A stretch of DNA of 64,000 nt from an uncultured Lachnospiraceae bacterium (GTDB taxonomy: Bacteria > Bacillota > Clostridia > Lachnospirales > Lachnospiraceae), in NCBI GenBank assembly GCA_937965795.1, contig CALCMD010000008.1, positions 18,845 through 82,844 on the forward strand, written 5' to 3'. The notes under the pieces were generated by a model. It saw only the letters and a program-made list of their open reading frames with translations, searched no databases and was not told the origin of the DNA. This document shows, piece after piece, positions 26,426-33,761 of the stretch. How positions within the stretch are numbered: the first letter of the stretch is position 1; every line of letters starts with the position of its first letter. Both the position numbers and the translations under genes were made by a program.

Positions 26426-26509
26426 ATGAGTACATATGAGGAATTCATGATTATTCTTGCGACTGCAAGCTTGATTATTGCAATTCTTAATTATACACAT
26501 AGAAAATAG
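26426..26509 (+). CDS. Putative holin-like type I toxin (27 residues)
   Basis: ATG at 26426 with AAGGAGG 7-8 bases upstream. The product MSTYEEFMIILATASLIIAI followed by LNYTHRK has one hydrophobic helix and a basic tail, the hallmark of the small putative holin-like/Fst-type toxin family. Such peptides insert in the inner membrane when overproduced. A convergent antisense RNA with a perfect promoter overlaps its 3' end and shares its terminator hairpin (26504-26543), the classic type I toxin-antitoxin layout. The upstream leader contains the same ATGCTTAAC sequence as the start of the antisense RNA, giving a second pairing region. Confidence 0.85.
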   Translation: MSTYEEFMIILATASLIIAILNYTHRK

Positions 26510-26608
26510 CCGCCCTGCTCCTGACAAAAGTAGACGGCTATTTCAATAGTTAATACAAATTTTCGCCAGGACGGGGGAGCTTCAACCTCCCTTACTGGCT
26601 ATCTTGTT
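26500..26608 (-). ncRNA. Antisense antitoxin RNA of the first type I locus
   Basis: Predicted transcript of about 110 nt from the promoter at 26615-26643. It begins near ATGCTTAACAAG and ends after the hairpin with arms AAATAGCCG/CGGCTATTT (26504-26543) and a TTTTCT tail. It overlaps the last codons and 3' UTR of the toxin gene and, through ATGCTTAAC, can also pair with the toxin leader. The boundaries are predicted from promoter and terminator only. Confidence 0.75.
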
Positions 26609-26614
26609 AAGCAT

Positions 26615-26643
26615 ATTATAGAGCAATCCCTTCTGCTTGTCAA
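26615..26643 (-). promoter_or_regulatory. Consensus promoter of the first antitoxin RNA
   Basis: Perfect TTGACA (26638-26643), 17 bases, perfect TATAAT (26615-26620) on the minus strand. The -10 region GAGCAATC context is repeated at 26902-26930. Confidence 0.85.
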
Positions 26644-26760
26644 ATCCAATTTTCGCATTGCCTTAAAACTACTATTTTTTTCGCGACTTTTTTATCGCGT
26701 ATATGTGATTTTAAAAAGCAAAATGCAACTAGATGATATGCTTAACATGGGAACCGTTGG

Positions 26761-26805
26761 GGCGTTATTACTCTTGTTATAACGATTATGAAATGCAAAA
26801 AATAG
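26761..26805 (+). pseudogene. Remnant of a second holin-like toxin
   Basis: An open stretch of 14 codons reading GVITLVITIMKCKK then TAG resembles the end of a holin-like toxin, with a short hydrophobic run and basic tail. It lacks an N-terminus, start codon and ribosome site: in this frame a TAA lies only five codons upstream. It occupies the same position relative to the antisense RNA at 26795-26895 as the intact toxin does in the first locus, so it is read as a 5'-deleted toxin. The identification rests on a very short match. Confidence 0.5.
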
Positions 26806-26895
26806 CGCCCCTGTCCTGGTAAGATAAGGCGCTACTTTTTGTGACAAATTATTCTGCCGACGGTCAGGTGTACGCTGGCCAACGGTTCTCTTGTT
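26795..26895 (-). ncRNA. Orphan antitoxin RNA, second copy
   Basis: Predicted transcript of about 100 nt, starting like the first copy (ATGCTTAACAAGA) and ending at a hairpin with arms AGTAGCGCC/GGCGCTATT plus TTTTTT (26797-26840). The promoter and start are conserved with the first copy while the middle and terminator sequences have diverged, so it may no longer cross-regulate it. Its own toxin partner appears truncated. Confidence 0.65.
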
Positions 26896-26901
26896 AAGCA
26901 T

Positions 26902-26930
26902 ATTATAGAGCAATCTGTCTGACCTGTCAA
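26902..26930 (-). promoter_or_regulatory. Consensus promoter of the second antitoxin RNA
   Basis: Perfect TTGACA (26925-26930), 17 bases, perfect TATAAT (26902-26907) on the minus strand, with the same GATTGCTC sequence before the -10 as the first copy. Confidence 0.8.
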
Positions 26931-26975
26931 ACCAGAATTGTAAAATTATTCTTATTCCTTCTTGTTCCTCTTATC

Positions 26976-27005
26976 GCAAAAAGAATCCCCGGCAAATCGC
27001 CGGGG
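26976..27005 (-). terminator. Terminator of the large glycoside hydrolase gene
   Basis: Minus strand hairpin CCCCGGCGATTTGCCGGGG (26987-27005) followed by ATTCTTTTT, about 25 bp past the stop at 27031. Confidence 0.8.
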
Positions 27006-27030
27006 ACCCTTTTTTCTCTTACTTTTTCTC

Positions 27031-30000
27031 TTACTTTTTAATCTTTACGCCTGTACTCTGCCCCTTCTTTGCAAGCAGCTTCCGGTAGGTCTTATATTTC
27101 GCTGCCGGAACTTTAATCACCGCTTTTTTATAAATGCCTTTGAACGCATTTTTTCCGGCTTTTTTCAGTCCCTTACTCTTAATGGTGATATTTTTCAGCT
27201 TCTTACAGCCTGCGAATGCTTTTTCGCCGATCTGTGTCAGCTTTGTCCCATTCATGGTCACTTTTTTCAGCTTCGTGCATCCTTCAAATGCGCCGTCGCC
27301 GATCGTTTCCACATTCTTTCCGATAACTGCGCTCGCTGCTTTCATGTTTCCTTTGAACGCGCCTGCCGCGACTGCTGTGATTCGGTAGCTCCTGCCGCCC
27401 AGAACGACCGTGTTGTAAACCGTAATCTTCGTAAGCTTGTCATTCTTGATGCCTGTAACCTCGGCAGTCAGCTTCTCCGTATCCGTTACTTTATAGAAGT
27501 AATTGCCGTTATCATAGGTCTTTCCTGCCTGAATCGGCTGGTTATCTTCTGGTTTATCTGCTGTGCCAAGCTGCTTCTGCATCTCTTCAAACTGTGCTTT
27601 TGCTTCCAGAGCTGCTTTTTCTGCCGCTTCCGCCTTCTTCCTTGCTTCCTCGGCTGCTTTCTGCGCCGCCTCAGCCTGCTCTTTCAGCCTTTCCAGTTCG
27701 GCTTTCTGCGCTGCCGCTTCCTGCTGCGCCCTTTCAAGCTCCGCTTTCGCTTCTGCCGCCGCCTGTTCTGCCGCTGCCGCTTTCCGGTCTGCTTCTGCCG
27801 CCGCCTGTGCCGCAAGCTCCGCCGCCTGCTTGTTCGCTGCCGCCTGTGCTTTCGCCTGGTCTGCCACCTGCTGAGCCGCTTCCGCTGCCGCCTGCGCCGC
27901 TGCTGCCGCCGCTTCCAGATCACTCGTATCTGCTGCAAGGTCTGCCGCTGCTTTCATGATGCTTTCTGTCGCCTGTACAAACGCCGCGCTGTCCGCATCC
28001 TCATTCCTAAGGACTTCCGCTGCCGCCGTCAGGGAAGCTCTCAGGGCATTCGCACTTTCTTCGGTATAACCGGATGTATTCATATCTTTATAGGCGTTGT
28101 ATACGATCGTCAGCATAGACTTCTTCGCATTTTTCTCTGCTGCTGCCGCCTGCGCCTGTGCCGCTTCCGCCGCCTTTTGCGCTGCTTCCGCTGTGGCCTG
28201 TGCCGCTTCTGCCGCTTCTTTATTCGCCGCTGCCTGAGCCAATGCCTGCTGTGCCACGGTATTTGCTGCCTTCGCCGCTTCATCTGCCGCTGCAATCGCC
28301 GCGGATAAATCCGAGGTATCCAGAACAAGCCCTGCCGCCGCTGCCAGAATATCCGATGCCGCCTGTGCTCTTTCTTCTTCCTCACTGGCTTCCTTGTCTA
28401 AAACAGCCTCTGCTTTCGCCAAAGCATCTGTCAAAGCCTGTGCGCTCTCTGCCGTATAGGCGCTCACATCCAGCCTTGCATAAGCATGATAGACAACTGA
28501 TAACAGGCCGCTTCCTGTAATATCTTTTACCTCCAGATTCCGGATCGCTTCGCTAAGCGCCTGCGCTGCCGCATCGACTTCTTCCTGCGCCGCATCCTCT
28601 TTTCCTGCAAGCGCCTGTGCCGCCATAAGCGCTTTCTGCATTTCCGCCCAGCTCTCCGCCGTATAATCGCCTTCTTTCAGCCCTTTTGTCCTTTCAATGG
28701 CTGCATTTAACGCTTCTTTATCAGCAGTCCCTTCTTTTACAAATTCAGCCTTTACCGTCACATCTCCTGCCGGCATCATAAATGCGCCGTCCTCGATTTC
28801 TGTTCCGTTTCCATCGTCTTTGGTATAATATTTCAGGCTTCCCTCTGCGAGCTTATATCCTTCATCCGCAGCGGCAAAAACCGTAACCGTCTCCCCGGAG
28901 GACGCAATCGGATTCGTAATCAGAATGCTTCCATTTTCCATATCTTCCGCAGATACGTAAAAACTACTGCCAAGCGTAATTGCTGCCAGGTTAAAATTCC
29001 CCCAGTTCTTGTCATATAAAGTATCATTGCTGATTTCCACATGCAATACCGAATCCGCATCCTCCAGAAGATACTCCATAGAAATCATGCCGTATTTTGC
29101 CGGTGTTCCGCCTGCCTGCGCCCCCGTGTCAAAATATTCCGCATATTTCTTTACCGTCTCTCCTCCCTTCACTACAGAAGCGCTTATTTTTACTTTCGCA
29201 GACCATGCACCCAGGTGTATCCCCACATTCTGCTTTCTTACAGAATACGGAAGATCAAACGCAATTCCGTTTCCGGCCTGTTCAAAAACAATTCCTTTAC
29301 TATAGCTTCCTGAAGCATTATTCGTTCCGTCTTTAAAGGAAAACGTCGTATCACAGGAATTTCCATTTAACTTCGTAACTGTCTGGATAGCGGAAAGATT
29401 TGCAATGCCTATACCCCCGGCCTTTTTTTCAATCTGTTCCAAATCCGTGGCCGTAAACAGCTTCCAGTCCGCAGAGCCTTCTTCTGTCAGATTCACTGTT
29501 TCCGGCGCTGTGTGTGAACCCAATACGACCTGTGTATCTTCTGCCTCCGGAACCGGAATACTTTCTTCTGTCTCTTTTACCGTAACTGCCTGGAGCGCAA
29601 GCCAGTCGTAATATGCCCTCTGCGCATCTGTACGTTTTACTTCCTCCGGAATTTCGGATACGCTCTTAGAGTCCGTAGATTCTGCACCGTCTTTGATTCC
29701 CGTAACAAACACATCATATCGTTTATAATTCGTAAGCCCTTCTACTTTGCAGGGAAATTCCTCTGTATCTGTTACGTTCCAGGTATTTTCTTCTGCCATT
29801 TTATAATAGATACGGTAACTGTCATAAGAAATGCCTTCCGGCGCGGCTGCGCTGACCAAAAGCGCGGCGTTTCCGGATTCTGCTTTCACCTGTACCGGGG
29901 CTTCTAAAACTTCTCTTCCGCCCTCTTCCAGCACGATGGCCTTTAAGCTGATCTCTCCCGGCTCTTTTCCCTCCTGTTCCATCGTAACCGTAACCATCAT

Positions 30001-32214
30001 ATCCGTATCTTTGGAAGCGCAGTTCGGTATCTCTACCGCATAAACAGTCTCTTCCTCCCCGCCTTCTAATTCCGCTGTTTTCGTCACCTGGGAAGCATCC
30101 ATCAGATCAGCTTCCACTTTTGCCGTTCCGTTCTTTACCCCAATCAGAGCTTTCGCTGTCTGCATCGTATTAGACGCAGGAACCATAAACATAAAGCCTT
30201 CCCCTCCATGCGGAGACGTTGTCTTTGTATATTCTTTTGCATTTTCTGCGCCAAGCGTCTGCATCGTCTGGCTGTCTCTTAGATTTGTGGGATATTTGCT
30301 GTTTGTGCGGTAATATCCTACTGTGTTTACATTAAAAATTTTCTTATTTCCTTTTTCCATCTGGTTTGGAAGCCCGTCTGTCCGGACAGAAGTTCCTTCC
30401 TCTCCAAACAGTACTGCACTGTCTGCTGCTTCTATCCGCTCCGCTGCAAAAGATCCTTCTGCGTTTTTGCTTGTCCGGATACCAAGATATGCAGGATTCC
30501 CATCTGTTCCTTCAATGAAATACTCATGTTCCCCGGCTTCTGCCTGTATCGTCTGTGATTTCCCTCCGATTTTTACACGGAGCTCAAAACCGTGGTCTGC
30601 TTTTACCGTAAGCTTTGCCCCCGATGTATCGTTCACCCGCTCGCTACAGAAAAGGTTTACAAAGTTTTCGCCTTCTGCTCCGTTAAAATAAAGGTTCTCC
30701 ACGCCAAACGCCTCGGTGAGCTTGATGTTCCATTCAATGGCGTTCTCATTTCCTTTTATGGTAATGCCTGCGAGGTCTTCCAGCACCGACCCGATGCCAA
30801 GCGCGCCTGCCCATCCTACAAAATTTGATCTGGAAGGCTCCGTATCTGAAAATTCCGTCGACCCCGGAATCGAGTATTCCGAAGAATAATTTTCCCAAAG
30901 TGTATGCAGAAGATTTCCGTTTCTGTCATATGCTCCACGAACGCAGACGTCCGCAAGCCCGTTAATATGGCGCACCGCCTCTTTAAACGCCAGCTCATCA
31001 TATCCATACTTTTGCAGACCTTTGATCCACTGGTAAGAAGTCGGAGACCACATCGCCCCGTTCCAGTATCCACCTGTCGGCTTAAAGGTACTGTAATCAT
31101 AACAGACTGTGGCAAGCCCGTTCGGCCGGAACATCTTATTGGAATTTAAAGCATATTCTTCAATCATCCGATCGGCCTGTTCCTCCGTAGCTACGCCTGC
31201 CGCCAGCGCCCACAGGCCGGTCGGCGTCGCAATGTTGGTAAATTCGCTCGTCTCTGCATCCGCATTAAAGAAAAAGCCTCCGTCCTGCGACCATAATTTT
31301 TCCTGTATGATCTGCTTCAAATCTGCCTCTTCTTGCTGATATTTTTCTTTCATCTCCTGATATTTCGTCCGGTCTTCTGTCGTAAGGCTCTCGTCCTTCG
31401 CAAGGACTTCATCTAAAATTCTTACAATATAATCTGCCGCCTGTCCCTGCTGGATGGACATATCATTTGCCGCCTGTCCCCATCCCGACCAGTCCTGGTT
31501 TGGCGTATTATCAAGTCCGTTTCCCTGCCCGTTTGAAACATACAGCCCTTCCGCCGGGCCAGATTTATGTGTCCTTGTCCGCTTTAAAAACTGCCAGTAG
31601 GCATCTAATCTGTCAATAATTGCTTTCCCTTTGACTTTTTTCGTAAAACGCGAAATATCTCCGTGAATCTGATATTGCTCCCATTCCGCCCAGGCAAACA
31701 TCGGCGGGTTGATTGCGTCTACCGTCTGATAATCTCCATAATATGACTGTCCGCTGCCCTGATAGATCATTCTGGAGATATAACCGTCCGAATCATCATT
31801 CGAATCCGTCTGATGGTAATAAAAATTATCCATAGAATTTAAGGTCGGAAATTCATGAATGCCGTATTTATCAAACATCATCATAAACAGCGTATCCCAC
31901 TGAAAAATCCTGTTATCAAATGCCTCGTCCACATAATAAGCCGTCGCGTCATCCGTCGTAAGCTCAGGATTCAACGCCTTCGTAACTGCTGTAATATTGC
32001 TTTTATGACTCTGCCAGGCTGTTTCATACAGAGTTTCCCAATCCTTATGTTTGGAAAAATGTACTTTCGGCAGCCGCTCCATATCAATCTCATACCCTCC
32101 GGCAACTGTTTCCGGCGCTGCCAACACAGACACCGGCAGGGAGGTAATCGCTACCGCTCCTGCCAGCGCCACGCTCATAACGCCTTTCGCCATCTGTTTC
32201 ATCCCTTTTAACAT
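27031..32214 (-). CDS. Very large secreted MGH1/GH63-like glycoside hydrolase with FIVAR, coiled-coil and BspA leucine-rich-repeat modules
   Basis: 1,727 residues. Signal peptide (1-32, ends 'SVLAAPE'); an (alpha/alpha)6 hydrolase of the MGH1/GH63/GH37 type at about 45-515 ('NRIFQWDTLFMMMFDKYG', 'NPPMFAWAEWEQY', 'GGYWNGAMWSPTSYQW', 'LWENYSSE'). Beta-sandwich and fibronectin-like regions follow (about 515-1190), with a GGT-type Bacterial-repeat stretch near 1110. Next are two or three FIVAR modules interleaved with very Ala/Glu/Lys-rich coiled coil (about 1195-1570), then a BspA-type LRR_5 domain (about 1590-1727, 'GAFKGN', 'IGDGAFEGCTKLKKV', 'IGEKAFAGCKKLKNI'). No LPxTG motif. It probably acts on host or dietary oligosaccharides outside the cell; the specificity is not known. 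Promoter at 32293-32320. Confidence 0.88.
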   Translation of the reverse strand: MLKGMKQMAKGVMSVALAGAVAITSLPVSVLAAPETVAGGYEIDMERLPKVHFSKHKDWETLYETAWQSHKSNITAVTKALNPELTTDDATAYYVDEAFDNRIFQWDTLFMMMFDKYGIHEFPTLNSMDNFYYHQTDSNDDSDGYISRMIYQGSGQSYYGDYQTVDAINPPMFAWAEWEQYQIHGDISRFTKKVKGKAIIDRLDAYWQFLKRTRTHKSGPAEGLYVSNGQGNGLDNTPNQDWSGWGQAANDMSIQQGQAADYIVRILDEVLAKDESLTTEDRTKYQEMKEKYQQEEADLKQIIQEKLWSQDGGFFFNADAETSEFTNIATPTGLWALAAGVATEEQADRMIEEYALNSNKMFRPNGLATVCYDYSTFKPTGGYWNGAMWSPTSYQWIKGLQKYGYDELAFKEAVRHINGLADVCVRGAYDRNGNLLHTLWENYSSEYSIPGSTEFSDTEPSRSNFVGWAGALGIGSVLEDLAGITIKGNENAIEWNIKLTEAFGVENLYFNGAEGENFVNLFCSERVNDTSGAKLTVKADHGFELRVKIGGKSQTIQAEAGEHEYFIEGTDGNPAYLGIRTSKNAEGSFAAERIEAADSAVLFGEEGTSVRTDGLPNQMEKGNKKIFNVNTVGYYRTNSKYPTNLRDSQTMQTLGAENAKEYTKTTSPHGGEGFMFMVPASNTMQTAKALIGVKNGTAKVEADLMDASQVTKTAELEGGEEETVYAVEIPNCASKDTDMMVTVTMEQEGKEPGEISLKAIVLEEGGREVLEAPVQVKAESGNAALLVSAAAPEGISYDSYRIYYKMAEENTWNVTDTEEFPCKVEGLTNYKRYDVFVTGIKDGAESTDSKSVSEIPEEVKRTDAQRAYYDWLALQAVTVKETEESIPVPEAEDTQVVLGSHTAPETVNLTEEGSADWKLFTATDLEQIEKKAGGIGIANLSAIQTVTKLNGNSCDTTFSFKDGTNNASGSYSKGIVFEQAGNGIAFDLPYSVRKQNVGIHLGAWSAKVKISASVVKGGETVKKYAEYFDTGAQAGGTPAKYGMISMEYLLEDADSVLHVEISNDTLYDKNWGNFNLAAITLGSSFYVSAEDMENGSILITNPIASSGETVTVFAAADEGYKLAEGSLKYYTKDDGNGTEIEDGAFMMPAGDVTVKAEFVKEGTADKEALNAAIERTKGLKEGDYTAESWAEMQKALMAAQALAGKEDAAQEEVDAAAQALSEAIRNLEVKDITGSGLLSVVYHAYARLDVSAYTAESAQALTDALAKAEAVLDKEASEEEERAQAASDILAAAAGLVLDTSDLSAAIAAADEAAKAANTVAQQALAQAAANKEAAEAAQATAEAAQKAAEAAQAQAAAAEKNAKKSMLTIVYNAYKDMNTSGYTEESANALRASLTAAAEVLRNEDADSAAFVQATESIMKAAADLAADTSDLEAAAAAAQAAAEAAQQVADQAKAQAAANKQAAELAAQAAAEADRKAAAAEQAAAEAKAELERAQQEAAAQKAELERLKEQAEAAQKAAEEARKKAEAAEKAALEAKAQFEEMQKQLGTADKPEDNQPIQAGKTYDNGNYFYKVTDTEKLTAEVTGIKNDKLTKITVYNTVVLGGRSYRITAVAAGAFKGNMKAASAVIGKNVETIGDGAFEGCTKLKKVTMNGTKLTQIGEKAFAGCKKLKNITIKSKGLKKAGKNAFKGIYKKAVIKVPAAKYKTYRKLLAKKGQSTGVKIKK

Positions 32215-32292
32215 CTTTTTTTCATCCTTTCTTTTTCATTACACAATATTTTCACTTTTATGAAACCATTCTATTAAAAATATCAAAAACAG

Positions 32293-32320
32293 ACCATATA
32301 TTTTTATTTGTTTTTGTCAA
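32293..32320 (-). promoter_or_regulatory. Promoter of the large glycoside hydrolase gene
   Basis: Minus strand TTGACA (32315-32320), 16 bases, TATGGT (32293-32298), about 80 bp upstream of the ATG. The region between 32215 and 32430 is very A/T-rich and holds no ORF. Confidence 0.5.
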
Positions 32321-32345
32321 AATTTCTTATATTTTTTATGATAAT

Positions 32346-32385
32346 AAAAAAAAGCTGGAATTTTAACGAAAACCTCCAACTTTTT
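32346..32385 (-). terminator. Hairpin with U tract upstream of the glycoside hydrolase gene
   Basis: AAAGCTGGA (32351-32359) pairs with TCCAACTTT (32375-32383). Both flanks are T/A runs, so it can terminate either strand. On the minus strand it would end the toxin transcript that starts beyond 32778. Confidence 0.5.
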
Positions 32386-32530
32386 CAGTATTGATTATAC
32401 ACTTTTCACGAAACATTGTAGTATTCAATTTTTCTTGACACGAAAGGTGAAACGGTTCCTCTCCTGATTTTGTAAGTAAAACAAACGCAGAAATTTTTGC
32501 CAGCAATCCCGTTCCTGTAAAAAATATTTC

Positions 32531-32559
32531 TTGCACTCATTCCCGCATTGTGCTATTAT
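32531..32559 (+). promoter_or_regulatory. Promoter of the third antitoxin RNA
   Basis: TTGCAC (32531-32536), 17 bases, TATTAT (32554-32559). The arrangement and downstream sequence are repeated at 32965-32993. Confidence 0.7.
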
Positions 32560-32565
32560 AAATAT

Positions 32566-32665
32566 AAGAAAGCACCCACTCCAATTGTGGATGCTCCCAG
32601 TAAGGTATTATATGTCCTTACGGACACCGCCTATCCTGTGTGCTAGACAGGATAGGCATTTTTAT
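32566..32665 (+). ncRNA. Antisense antitoxin RNA of the second intact type I locus
   Basis: Predicted about 100-nt RNA. It starts AAGAAAGCACCCACTCCAAT, has an internal GCACCCAC/GTGGATGC hairpin and ends at the terminator GCCTATCCTGT/ACAGGATAGGC plus TTTTT (32629-32662). It overlaps the stop codon and 3' region of the holin-like toxin on the other strand. The first 32 nt and the terminator are almost identical to the RNA at 33000-33098. Confidence 0.75.
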
Positions 32666-32778
32666 TTTCGCTTATTTCTCTTGTCGAGAAAGGCAAGCAA
32701 TGCGACAATCAAGCTTCCAAACGATAGCAGAACCGCTATAATCCCTATAAAAATCGAAATGATTTCATACGCTGTCAT
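32662..32778 (-). CDS. Putative holin-like type I toxin (38 residues)
   Basis: ATG at 32778 chosen because GGGAGG sits 7 bases upstream; the longer in-frame extension to 32859 lacks a ribosome site and is hydrophilic. The product begins MTAYEIISIFIGIIAVLLSF and continues through GSLIVALLAFLDKRNKRK: one membrane helix (about 5-30) with a strongly basic tail, typical of the putative holin-like toxin family. A convergent RNA of about 100 nt on the plus strand overlaps its 3' end and probably acts as antitoxin. Toxicity by membrane insertion is known for related peptides and is inferred here. Confidence 0.85.
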   Translation of the reverse strand: MTAYEIISIFIGIIAVLLSFGSLIVALLAFLDKRNKRK

Positions 32779-32964
32779 GTGCGTCACCTCCCTTCCTATG
32801 TATTCCGGTAAACCGGCTTCCAACCAGGAGGCTGCCACCCTGTCATGGGCGCTTTCCATATGGAAATATTATCATATTTTGTAAATAATTTCAATATTTT
32901 GCAATATCTTTTTTTCAATAAGTTGTGTTTTAAATATCAAATATGATTTTCATAAAAACATTTC

Positions 32965-32993
32965 TTGCATTTATTCTCATGCTGTGATATGAT
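32965..32993 (+). promoter_or_regulatory. Promoter of the fourth antitoxin-like RNA
   Basis: TTGCAT (32965-32970), 17 bases, TATGAT (32988-32993), matching the position and spacing of the promoter at 32531-32559. Confidence 0.65.
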
Positions 32994-32999
32994 AAGTAT

Positions 33000-33098
33000 T
33001 AAGAAAGCACCCACTCCAATTGTGGATGCTCCTGGAAAGACATGAAATGCCCTTACGGACGCCGCCTATCCTGTGTGCTGGACAGGATAGGCATTTTT
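33000..33098 (+). ncRNA. Orphan copy of the antitoxin RNA with no toxin opposite
   Basis: Predicted RNA of about 98 nt repeating the start (AAGAAAGCACCCACTCCAAT), the internal hairpin, the CCTTACGGAC segment and the terminator GCCTATCCTGT/ACAGGATAGGC plus TTTTT of the RNA at 32566. Instead of a toxin, the stop codon of a GNAT gene (33097-33099) abuts the terminator. Because its 5' region is nearly identical to the first copy it could still act in trans on the toxin at 32662-32778. Confidence 0.65.
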
Positions 33099-33660
33099 AT
33101 TGGTACAAAACTACTTCCCTTCCCAGATATTTCACTGGAAACATCGTATGGTAAATCGTATCCAGCGCCCCCGGCACTTCCTCTTTCCCCATCTCCCCAA
33201 AGGGAACATACATGATTTTATATTCTACGGAAAACAGGCAGGAGCGTGTATCTGTCAACGTAAACCCGTTTTTCTCATAGAAGCGGATTCTTCTCTCCTG
33301 CACCGCCTTTTCCTCCGCCGATCCTGCGTAATCCGGGTTTTCCACCTCCGCCAGCATGGCATGAATCCCCTGCCTTTTCAATTCCCCGCACAAAAGCTTC
33401 ATGCACCTGCTCCCGACGCCCGTGCCCCGCATCTGTTTACACACCGCATAATAATCCAATAAAACAAGATCTCCTTTTACCACAAAAAACGCATAGGCCA
33501 TGACTTCGGACTGTTCATACAGCCCATAGGCAAAATAAACGCCCTCATCCAGCATCTCCGCAATCCGTTTCCAGGGCTTTAATTCATCCGGCGGAAAATC
33601 CTGTACCATCCGTGTATCAAAAATTTCCTTCATCTCTCCTCTGTCAAGTCTTTTCAGCAT
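33097..33660 (-). CDS. GNAT-family N-acetyltransferase
   Basis: 187 residues from the ATG at 33660, preceded by AAGGAGG; the extension to 33735 has no ribosome site. GNAT fold with 'FAYGLYEQSEVMAYAFFVV' (beta strands 2-3), 'LVLLDYYAVCKQMRGTGVGSRCMKLL' (acetyl-CoA pyrophosphate loop, RGTGVGSR), 'MLAEVENPDY' and the closing 'RRIRFYEKNGFTLTDTR'. The substrate is unknown; ELxxD-type peptide or small-amine acceptors are usual. Monocistronic. Its stop codon lies in the tail of the orphan RNA terminator. Confidence 0.9.
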   Translation of the reverse strand: MLKRLDRGEMKEIFDTRMVQDFPPDELKPWKRIAEMLDEGVYFAYGLYEQSEVMAYAFFVVKGDLVLLDYYAVCKQMRGTGVGSRCMKLLCGELKRQGIHAMLAEVENPDYAGSAEEKAVQERRIRFYEKNGFTLTDTRSCLFSVEYKIMYVPFGEMGKEEVPGALDTIYHTMFPVKYLGREVVLYQ

Positions 33661-33680
33661 AGCTCCTCCTTTTCCTGTAC

Positions 33681-33721
33681 AATAAATGGCTGCCGCACAA
33701 AGATGCTTTTGTACGACAGCC
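33681..33721 (-). terminator. Terminator of ptsI
   Basis: Minus strand GGCTGTCGTACAAA pairs with TTTGTGCGGCAGCC (33688-33721), followed by ATTTATT. It sits 40 bp past the ptsI stop. Confidence 0.65.
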
Positions 33722-33761
33722 TGTTTATTTTTCACTTCCTGATTTCTTAAGACCTGAAATT

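Noticed and set aside
27563..28520. Long Ser/Ala/Leu/Pro-rich plus-strand frames opposite the Ala-rich part of the glycoside hydrolase
   Set aside because: They mirror GCN-rich Ala codons of the real gene, have no ribosome sites and show no domain pattern.
32445..32465. Catabolite-repression (cre)-like site GTGAAACGGTTCC
   Set aside because: It lacks the correct spacing and 3' half of the cre consensus and is not positioned near a recognised promoter of the adjoining gene.
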